Origin: Deinococcus marmoris
GTDB taxonomy: Bacteria; Deinococcota; Deinococci; Deinococcales; Deinococcaceae
Assembly: GCF_001949125.1 (NCBI RefSeq)
Contig: NZ_MSTI01000046.1
Coordinates: 1 to 39,346, forward strand
Length of the DNA stretch: 39,346 nucleotides
Direction of reading: 5' to 3'
The position numbers and the translations under genes are program-made. Under the pieces are notes generated by a model. It saw only the letters and a program-made list of their open reading frames with translations. It did not search any database and had not been told where the DNA came from. Shown here piece after piece: positions 32,720 through 39,346 of this stretch. How positions within the stretch are numbered: position 1 is the stretch's first letter; every line of letters begins with the position of its first letter.

Positions 32720-34516
32720 ATGAAAGAAGTGTCCCTGAAGAAGATTCTGACCCTTTCCGCTCTTTTGCTGGTGCCTGCGGTCCTGGCTCCGGCGCTGGCC
32801 GGGCCGTCTAACAACAGCCTGGTCGTCGGCACCTCGCAGGAACCGCCGAACATCTACGATCCCTGGGTCACCAACAACCTGGCGATCAGCACCGAGATCA
32901 ACAACTGGATGGGCGCGGGCCTGACCGGCCTGGACAACGCCGGCAAGCTGTACGCCGACATGGCGACCACCGTTCCCACGGCGGCCAATGGCGGCTACAA
33001 GCTGATCAAGGATGCCAGCGGCAAGGTCACCGGCAACAGCCTGACCTACACCATTCGCCCCGACGCCAAATGGAGCGACGGCTCGCAGATCACCACTGCC
33101 GACTTCGAGTTCTGGCTGATGGTGCAAAACGATGAGCGCGTGCCCGTGCCGGACCGTTACCCCTACGAGAACGCCAAGATCACGCGCGGCGCGAACAACA
33201 AGACTTTTACCATCACCTTTAACCCGCCGTACCTGTTCGCCGATCAGGCCGGTGCGCCCGGCGTGGCCCCCTCCGCCTCGATGAAAGCTGGCTGGGACGC
33301 CTTCAACGCGGCCACCAAGGGCCAGAAGCCCAGCGACGCGGTCAACGAGCAGTGGATCAAGTTTCTCAACCAGTTCACCACCTCCAACAACCTGCCCAAA
33401 GTCGTGGCTGGACCCTTCAAGCCCACCGCGTGGCGGCCCGGCAACAGCCTGACCATGACCCGCAACACCAACTACTGGCGCAAGCCCAGTGGCGGCGAGA
33501 GCAAGTACGTGCAGACCGTGACCTACCGCTTTATCCCCAACACCAACACTCTCAAGGTCAACGTGCTGTCGGGACAGGTGGACGCACTGGCGACCGTGGG
33601 GCTGTCTTTCGATCAGGCCATCGATCTGCAACGCGGTCAGCGTAAGTTCAGCACCTACTTCGTGCCTGGGTCGGTGTGGGAGCATATCGACATCAACACG
33701 CGCGGCCAGAAGGCCAAGGACCTGCAACTGGACACTCCTGGCATTCGTCAGGCGCTGCTGTACGCCATCGACCGTCCCAGTCTGGTCAAGGCGCTTTTTC
33801 AGGGCAAGCAGCCCGTGTCCAACGTCTTTATCAACCCGCTGGCGACCGTGTACAAGAAAGACGTTGAGGAGTACAAGTTCGATCCGGCCAAGGCCAAGGC
33901 GCTGTTCGCCGCCGCAGGCTGGACCCCGGGCAGCGACGGCATTCTGCAAAAGGGCGGCAAGAAATTCAGCCTGAACTTCGGTACCACGGCGGGCAACAGC
34001 GTGCGCGAGCGCGTGCAGCAGATCTTGCAGGCACAGTGGAAAGCTGTGGGCGTGCAGGTCAACATCCAGAACTATCCGTCCAGCGTGTTCTTCGGCGCGG
34101 ATTTCCTGTCCAAGGGCGAGTCGGGCAAGTGGGACCTGGCCATGTACGCCTGGACCAGCAACCCCATCTTCGAGGAAGGCGACCTGTTCAAGGGTTCGGG
34201 CGTGCCTACCGAGGCCAACGGCTACTCGGGCCAGAACAACTCCGGCTGGATCAATGCCGATTACGACAAGTTGCAGGCCCAGGGCCGCACCGAGTTCACC
34301 CCGGCAGCGCGCAACAAGATCTTTGATCAGATGCAGACCATCTGGGCCAAGAACGTGCCGTCGCTGCCGCTGTACTACCGCGTGAACCCGTACATCCAGG
34401 CCAACGGGCTGGCCAACTACGACTTCAGCGCCTACACGCTGTACCCCACCTGGGACGCCTACCGCGTGGGCTGGACCAGCAAGGGCGCAGTCTCGGCCCA
34501 CAAGCAAAAAGAGTAA
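32720..34516 (+). CDS. Peptide-type ABC transporter substrate-binding protein (family 5)
   Basis: 598 residues from ATG 32720 (GGAGG at 32710-32714); the in-frame ATG 32690 is too far upstream. A Sec signal peptide ends at ALA near 27 without a lipobox Cys, so it is a soluble periplasmic protein rather than a lipoprotein. The mature part has the family 5 (DppA/OppA-like) layout: [25 protein letters not shown] segment ([20 protein letters not shown] near 115), [17 protein letters not shown], and the C-terminal [13 protein letters not shown]. It delivers peptides or related solutes to the permeases encoded next. A perfect stem-loop separates it from the permease genes. Confidence 0.9.
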   Translation: MKEVSLKKILTLSALLLVPAVLAPALAGPSNNSLVVGTSQEPPNIYDPWVTNNLAISTEINNWMGAGLTGLDNAGKLYADMATTVPTAANGGYKLIKDASGKVTGNSLTYTIRPDAKWSDGSQITTADFEFWLMVQNDERVPVPDRYPYENAKITRGANNKTFTITFNPPYLFADQAGAPGVAPSASMKAGWDAFNAATKGQKPSDAVNEQWIKFLNQFTTSNNLPKVVAGPFKPTAWRPGNSLTMTRNTNYWRKPSGGESKYVQTVTYRFIPNTNTLKVNVLSGQVDALATVGLSFDQAIDLQRGQRKFSTYFVPGSVWEHIDINTRGQKAKDLQLDTPGIRQALLYAIDRPSLVKALFQGKQPVSNVFINPLATVYKKDVEEYKFDPAKAKALFAAAGWTPGSDGILQKGGKKFSLNFGTTAGNSVRERVQQILQAQWKAVGVQVNIQNYPSSVFFGADFLSKGESGKWDLAMYAWTSNPIFEEGDLFKGSGVPTEANGYSGQNNSGWINADYDKLQAQGRTEFTPAARNKIFDQMQTIWAKNVPSLPLYYRVNPYIQANGLANYDFSAYTLYPTWDAYRVGWTSKGAVSAHKQKE

Positions 34517-34553
34517 GCGGGGGAACTGGGCGCACACCGCCTGAACTCCGCAC

Positions 34554-34593
34554 GGGGGAGAGGATGCGCCGCACACTGGCCTTCCTCTCCCCC
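34554..34593 (+). promoter_or_regulatory. Intercistronic stem-loop between binding protein and permease genes
   Basis: A perfect 11-bp stem (34554-34564 with 34583-34593) with an 18-nt loop and no T-run, so it is not a full terminator. Such structures between binding-protein and permease genes commonly stabilise the upstream mRNA or partly attenuate transcription, which gives more binding protein than permease. Here this is inferred. Confidence 0.6.
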
Positions 34594-34639
34594 CTTACAT
34601 TCACCACTCTGACCCGCTCATTGAAAGGATGGCCCCGCT

Positions 34640-35632
34640 ATGGCAACCTACGCCCTGCGCCGGATTTTGCAGATGATTCCGCTGCTGCTGCTGATCAGTC
34701 TGGTGATCTTCGGCCTGACCGCCCTGCAACCCGGCGATCCGATCGATCAATTGATCTTCGGTAACCCGCGCATCACCCCCGAGGACATTGCCCGGCTGCG
34801 CGAGGCTTACGGCCTGAACACGCCCTGGCCGGAGCGCTACGTGTCATGGCTGATGCGCGCCTTCCAGGGCCAGTTTGGCTACTCGCGCGATTTCGGCATT
34901 CCGGCCACGCAGTTCATCTTCACGCAGCGCCTGCCCAACACGTTGCTGCTGACCATCCCGGCGCTGGTCATCAGTACATTGATCGCCGTGCCACTGGGCA
35001 TCTACTCGGCCATCCGGCAGTACAGCCCGGTGGACAACATTCTGACGTTCCTGAGCTTCGTCGCTTTCAGCGCACCCGTGTTCTGGATCGGCGTGATGGC
35101 GCTGTACCTGTTCGCGGTGTACCTGCCGCAGGTCACGGGTGGAGTCATCGCTCTGCCCCCCGGCGGTCTGGGCAACCTGACACCCGACGACGGGTTCTGG
35201 CCGTTCTGGCTGGACCGCCTGAAATACCTGATCCTGCCGCTCTCCATTCTGATGTTCCGCGAGATCGCCTCGGTCAGCCGCTTCATGCGGGCCAGCTTTC
35301 TGGAAGTGATCGGACAGGACTTCGTGCGGACGGCCAAGGCCAAGGGGCTGCCCAACCGCTCGGTGATCTTCAAGCATGCGCTGCGAAATGCCCTGATCCC
35401 GATTGTGACCATCCTGGGCCTGTCTATTCCCGGCCTGTTCGGCGGCGCGGTCCTGACTGAAACGGTGTTCTCGTGGCCGGGCATGGGCCGCGCGCTGCTG
35501 GACTCGCTGGTCAGCAAGGACTTCAACGTGGTGATGCTGTGCCTGATGCTGCTGGCTATCCTGACCGTGGTGTTTCAGCTTCTCGCCGATCTGGCCTACG
35601 CGCTGGTCGATCCCCGGATTCGCTACTCGTGA
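34640..35632 (+). CDS. Peptide-type ABC transporter permease (DppB/OppB-like)
   Basis: 330 residues, ATG 34640 with Shine-Dalgarno GAAAGGA. Six transmembrane segments are expected, with helix 1 at 8-30 ([21 protein letters not shown]). The family N-terminal signature LQPGDPID and the cytoplasmic EAA loop [20 protein letters not shown] (about 228-248), which docks the ATPase, are present. The C-terminus ends [16 protein letters not shown], the usual DppB ending. It pairs with the next permease gene (42 nt downstream). No ATP-binding gene is in this operon. Confidence 0.95.
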   Translation: MATYALRRILQMIPLLLLISLVIFGLTALQPGDPIDQLIFGNPRITPEDIARLREAYGLNTPWPERYVSWLMRAFQGQFGYSRDFGIPATQFIFTQRLPNTLLLTIPALVISTLIAVPLGIYSAIRQYSPVDNILTFLSFVAFSAPVFWIGVMALYLFAVYLPQVTGGVIALPPGGLGNLTPDDGFWPFWLDRLKYLILPLSILMFREIASVSRFMRASFLEVIGQDFVRTAKAKGLPNRSVIFKHALRNALIPIVTILGLSIPGLFGGAVLTETVFSWPGMGRALLDSLVSKDFNVVMLCLMLLAILTVVFQLLADLAYALVDPRIRYS

Positions 35633-35674
35633 GGCTCCCAGCCCTGAGATTCCAGCCGTGAAGGTGGCCCTCCC

Positions 35675-36604
<930 letters not shown>

Positions 36605-36618
36605 ACTCTGCACGTATG

Positions 36619-36656
36619 GCCGCAGCCGGAGGAAACTCCGTGCCTGCGGCTTTTTT
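36619..36656 (+). terminator. Intrinsic terminator of the ABC importer operon
   Basis: Stem GCCGCAG (36619-36625) with CTGCGGC (36644-36650), an inner CGGAG/CTCCG hairpin, and TTTTTT (36651-36656). Confidence 0.9.
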
Positions 36657-36679
36657 CGTCCCACCAGTCCCTTTTCCCG

Positions 36680-36691
36680 TATGCTGGACGC
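36680..36691 (+). promoter_or_regulatory. Leaderless -10 box of ruvC
   Basis: TATGCT (36680-36685) ends 6 nt before ATG 36692. Confidence 0.7.
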
Positions 36692-37192
36692 ATGATCGTC
36701 CTCGGCATTGATCCCGGCCTCGCCAATCTGGGCCTCGGTCTGGTGGACGGCAATGTCCGCAAGGCCAGGCACCTGCACCATGTCTGCATTACCACCGAGA
36801 GTGCCTGGGTCATGCCCCGCCGTCTGGCCTACATCCACAGCGAGGTCAGCCGTCTGATCGAGACCTATCAGCCGGAAGCCGTCGCCATCGAAGACCAGAT
36901 TCTGCGCCGTCAGGCGGACGTGGCCTTCAAGGTGGGACAGGCGTTCGGCGTGGTGCAACTGGCCTGCGCTCAGGCGGGGGTACCTGTGCATTACTACGGC
37001 CCCATGCAGGTCAAGAAGTCGCTGGTGGGATCGGGCCGCGCCGACAAGGAGCAGGTCATCTATATGGTCAAGGCGTCGCTGGGCGTGCGCGAACTGTTCA
37101 ACAACCACGCGGCGGACGCGCTGGCGCTGGCACTGACCCATCTGGCGCACCAGCCGATGCAGGCCGCTGCCGCCCGGCTGGCCCGCGCTTAA
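36692..37192 (+). CDS. ruvC: Holliday junction endodeoxyribonuclease RuvC
   Basis: A 166-residue dimeric nuclease that cuts four-way DNA junctions with RuvAB during recombinational repair. The acidic site is recognisable: Asp7 in GIDPGL, Glu67 in VAIEDQ, and the HAAD motif near 139-142 (NNHAADALALAL). The basic/aromatic loop YYGPMQVKKSLVGSGRADKEQV is in place. Length is normal. It starts leaderless. The PrsW-like gene begins 12 nt after its stop, so the two likely share a transcript. I saw no radiation/desiccation response motif upstream. Confidence 0.95.
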   Translation: MIVLGIDPGLANLGLGLVDGNVRKARHLHHVCITTESAWVMPRRLAYIHSEVSRLIETYQPEAVAIEDQILRRQADVAFKVGQAFGVVQLACAQAGVPVHYYGPMQVKKSLVGSGRADKEQVIYMVKASLGVRELFNNHAADALALALTHLAHQPMQAAAARLARA

Positions 37193-37204
37193 CCGTCCCA
37201 GCGA

Positions 37205-37960
37205 ATGCCTGCCGCTGCCGCGCTGACCCTGTCCCTGCTGGCATCCGTGGGCGTCACGCTGTGGTGGCTGTGGTTCTTCGTGCGCCGGGACCGCCACCCG
37301 GAGCCACTGTGGCTGCTGGCCCGCACCTTCGCCTGGGGCATGTTCGCGTGGCTGATCGCGGCGGCTTTCGAGGCCAGCCTGGGCAGGATGCTGGACTCCA
37401 CGTTGCCTCTGACCCTATTGCTGGTGGCGCTGCTGACCGCCGTGATCGAGGAAGGCAGCAAATTCGTGGCGGCCACTACCGCCATTACCGAGCTGTCCTT
37501 CGACGAGCCGATGGATGGACTGGTCTACGCGGTGACCGCCGCGCTGGGCTTCGCCCTGATGGAAAACGTGACTTATACGCTGGGCTTCGGCACTGGGGCC
37601 GCCACCTGGCACGCGCTGGTCACCACGCTGGCCCACGCGCTGTTCAGCGCCCCGCAAGGCTACGCGCTGGGCGGCCTGCACTGGCAGCAGATCCGAGGCC
37701 CAGGCTTTGGGAGATCGGGGCTGGGTTCAGTGCGGGGCTGGATTCTGCGTGGCGTGTTGCTGAGCATGGCGCTGCACTTCGCCTTCAACGGTCTGGTGTC
37801 CGGGCCGCCCGGCCTGTGGCCCTTGCTGGCGCTGGGCGCGGTGGTTGCGCTGATGATCGGTTTGGCGAGCCGCTACTACCTCAGCTTCGAGGCGCATGCC
37901 CGCGAACACGGTCCCTCGGCCTATTTTCTGGAGACCCAGGCGCAACGCAATTCAAAGTAA
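37205..37960 (+). CDS. PrsW-like intramembrane metalloprotease
   Basis: A 251-residue protein with about seven hydrophobic segments. The PrsW/CPBP-type motifs are E82-E83-G-S-K86 in helix 3-4, FDEPMDGLVYAVTAALGFALMENVTY (about 100-125), a conserved His in TLAHALFSAPQGYALGG, and a second His in SMALHFAFNGL. In Bacillus PrsW cleaves the anti-sigma factor RsiW; the target here is unknown. No convincing Shine-Dalgarno sequence precedes ATG 37205; the 12-nt gap after ruvC suggests coupling. The C-terminus is soluble and charged (FEAHAREHGPSAYFLETQAQ). Functional linkage with ruvC is not implied by known biology. Confidence 0.85.
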   Translation: MPAAAALTLSLLASVGVTLWWLWFFVRRDRHPEPLWLLARTFAWGMFAWLIAAAFEASLGRMLDSTLPLTLLLVALLTAVIEEGSKFVAATTAITELSFDEPMDGLVYAVTAALGFALMENVTYTLGFGTGAATWHALVTTLAHALFSAPQGYALGGLHWQQIRGPGFGRSGLGSVRGWILRGVLLSMALHFAFNGLVSGPPGLWPLLALGAVVALMIGLASRYYLSFEAHAREHGPSAYFLETQAQRNSK

Positions 37961-37986
37961 AAATTAGGCAAGTAATGAGGAGAGGT

Positions 37987-38664
37987 TTAAAGCGCCGGAT
38001 GTTCCGAGTGGCCCTCCACCCAGTGCTGGCCGTCCTCATCGCCCTCGTGCTTCCACACGGGGATTTCTACCTTCAGGTACTCGATCAGCAGATCGCAGAC
38101 TTCCAGTGCGGCCCGGCGGTGCGGGCTGGCCACCCCAATCAGGATGCTGGCCTCGCCCGGCAACAGCCGTCCGGTGCGGTGCTGAATCCAGATCCGCAGT
38201 TCACCGTACTTTTCGCGCGCTGCGTCTGCCGCGCCCTGCATAACCTTGCGGGCCATCGGCGCGTAGCCCTCGTAATCGATGTAGTCGACGTCCTTCCCCT
38301 TATTCGGGCTGCGGACCGTGCCCACGAAATACGCCTGCGCGCCGCACTCGGGCCGCACCAGAAAAGCGTCCGCCGTCTGAAGCAGCAGGGGTTGATCGGT
38401 CATCTCGCAGTGGGTGGCCGGGTCGCCGCTCCCGCCCGCCACTGGAGGGAGAAAGGCCACCTCGTCTCCGTCTTTCAGGGCGTGGTCCGGCGTGGCGTAG
38501 TTCTCGTTCACCGCCACCATGCATCCTTTCAGGCTCAGACCATGCTGCGCCTCGATCAGAGAGGCCACCGCCCGCACATCGGCTCCATCGGGGGCGTCCA
38601 GCGCCAGTTGCTCAGTCCCGATTTCCCGCCGCAGGTGGGCAAAAAACACCACGTTCAACCGCAT
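37987..38664 (-). CDS. Fused molybdopterin synthase, MoaD-MoaE
   Basis: 225 residues. Residues 1-78 are a complete MoaD (sulfur carrier) ending in PPVAGG with Gly77-Gly78, the motif whose C-terminal Gly is normally thiocarboxylated. After a short linker, residues 88-225 are MoaE, the catalytic subunit (YFVGTVR, YEGYAPMA, WIQHRTGRLLPGE, ASPHRRAAL and LKVEIPVWKHE with the active-site lysines). The enzyme makes molybdopterin from precursor Z. Because the GG is internal, the chain should need cleavage after Gly78, as shown for the fused MoaX of M. tuberculosis. The start ATG 38664 is 6 nt after TAGCCT (38676 to 38671, minus strand), leaderless. It converges with the PrsW-like gene (26 nt apart). 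Confidence 0.9.
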   Translation of the reverse strand: MRLNVVFFAHLRREIGTEQLALDAPDGADVRAVASLIEAQHGLSLKGCMVAVNENYATPDHALKDGDEVAFLPPVAGGSGDPATHCEMTDQPLLLQTADAFLVRPECGAQAYFVGTVRSPNKGKDVDYIDYEGYAPMARKVMQGAADAAREKYGELRIWIQHRTGRLLPGEASILIGVASPHRRAALEVCDLLIEYLKVEIPVWKHEGDEDGQHWVEGHSEHPAL

Positions 38665-38787
38665 GGATTCAGGCTAGCACGCGCCTCACAGTCTGCATAA
38701 ACCCCTGCTTGACGGCCCAGATCCCAGCGCTGGACTTTCTCGCTCTGGCCCAATCTTCAGACGTTGGCGGGCCATCGAATGCAGGTA

Positions 38788-38816
38788 TTGACAGATATGC
38801 CTTACAGGGATATAGT
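38788..38816 (+). promoter_or_regulatory. 16S rRNA promoter
   Basis: -35 TTGACA (38788-38793), 17-bp spacer, -10 TATAGT (38811-38816): close to consensus, as expected for rRNA. Start near 38823, about 285 nt before the mature 16S. A weaker GATAAT at 38902-38907 with TGGGAC 18 bp upstream may be a second promoter. Confidence 0.85.
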
Positions 38817-38822
38817 TCCCTT

Positions 38823-39108
38823 CGCCCGTTAAACAGGCGAGTGGAAAACCCCAAGCTCTTCGGAGAAAAAGGCCCACTGGGACGCATGAAAATCTGGTGT
38901 TGATAATGATGACAGGACCGCTTCGACAGAGGCGGGTGAGCGGCCCTTCCAAATACGGAAGTGGCTCCAGATTCACGAAAACAGAAGGCACGGGTTTCGG
39001 CCTGTGAACTTCAAAGCAGACCCGCTTCTACGGAAGGGGGCAGCCAAGCGAAAGCTTGGGTCAACGAACTAACATCTGCAAACCTTAGGGTTTGCAGTGA
39101 TAGACCAT
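38823..39108 (+). other. 16S rRNA leader with processing hairpins
   Basis: About 286 nt without a gene. Hairpins include TCGCC/GGCGA (38822-38840), CTTCC/GGAAG near 38947-38962, CCAAGC-GAAA-GCTTGG (39044-39059, a GNRA tetraloop) and CTGCAAACC-TTAG-GGTTTGCAG (39076-39097), ending 11 nt before the 16S. They probably fold the precursor and guide RNase processing. Confidence 0.6.

Positions 39109-39346
<238 letters not shown>

Noticed and set aside
37261..38700. A 479-codon plus-strand frame over the PrsW-like and MoaD-MoaE genes
   Set aside because: It overlaps two genes with clear motifs and is Arg/Ala/Gly-rich without a domain.

Overview
The window comes from a Deinococcus-type chromosome. 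The evidence is the Deinococcus-like 5S and 16S rRNA sequences, an SlpA-type S-layer/outer-membrane protein with one SLH domain, coiled coil and beta-barrel, GC-rich coding sequence, and many genes whose start codon lies 6-7 nt after a TANNNT box (leaderless transcripts, known to be common in Deinococcus). The window is bounded by a 5S rRNA-tRNA-Gly(GCC) pair at its left end and the beginning of a 16S rRNA gene, with its promoter and leader, at its right end. Both read rightward. No insertion sequence, prophage or CRISPR array was seen.

Left part (1-9740): 5S rRNA, tRNA-Gly and a strong terminator; tgt (queuosine tRNA modification); slpA behind a strong promoter and a ~180-nt structured leader; ppaC-folC (Mn-dependent pyrophosphatase and folylpolyglutamate synthase, the latter apparently starting at a CTG that overlaps the ppaC stop); a leftward SCP2-like gene; a 99-residue protein of unknown function; and a SAM-dependent methyltransferase.

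Middle part (9741-24519): about 14.7 kb holding five consecutive genes for exported, repeat-rich surface proteins (168, 762, 928, 1609 and 1238 aa). They carry DUF11-like, SdrD-B-like and Ig-like domains, a predicted outer-membrane beta-barrel and a right-handed beta-helix. The last three are tightly packed or translationally coupled, while a terminator lies inside the cluster after the second gene. This is the best candidate for an undescribed envelope system. The last gene differs in base composition from its neighbours and looks mosaic.

Right part (24520-39108): an EamA transporter; a CvpA-like membrane protein divergent from a NarL/FixJ-type response regulator; a small four-Cys protein; a REP-like folded repeat; a cytosolic class-A-beta-lactamase-like serine hydrolase; a three-gene cytochrome bc complex (cytochrome c, Rieske, full-length cytochrome b); two small convergent genes; an A-type Fe-S carrier; a peptide-type ABC importer (binding protein and two permeases, no ATPase here); ruvC and a PrsW-like intramembrane protease; and a MoaD-MoaE fusion.

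Gene starts fall into two styles. Cytosolic genes and some integral-membrane genes mostly start directly behind a -10 box with no leader. Exported and several large membrane or envelope genes (slpA, the surface cluster, cytochrome bc, the binding protein) have a Shine-Dalgarno sequence and an untranslated leader.
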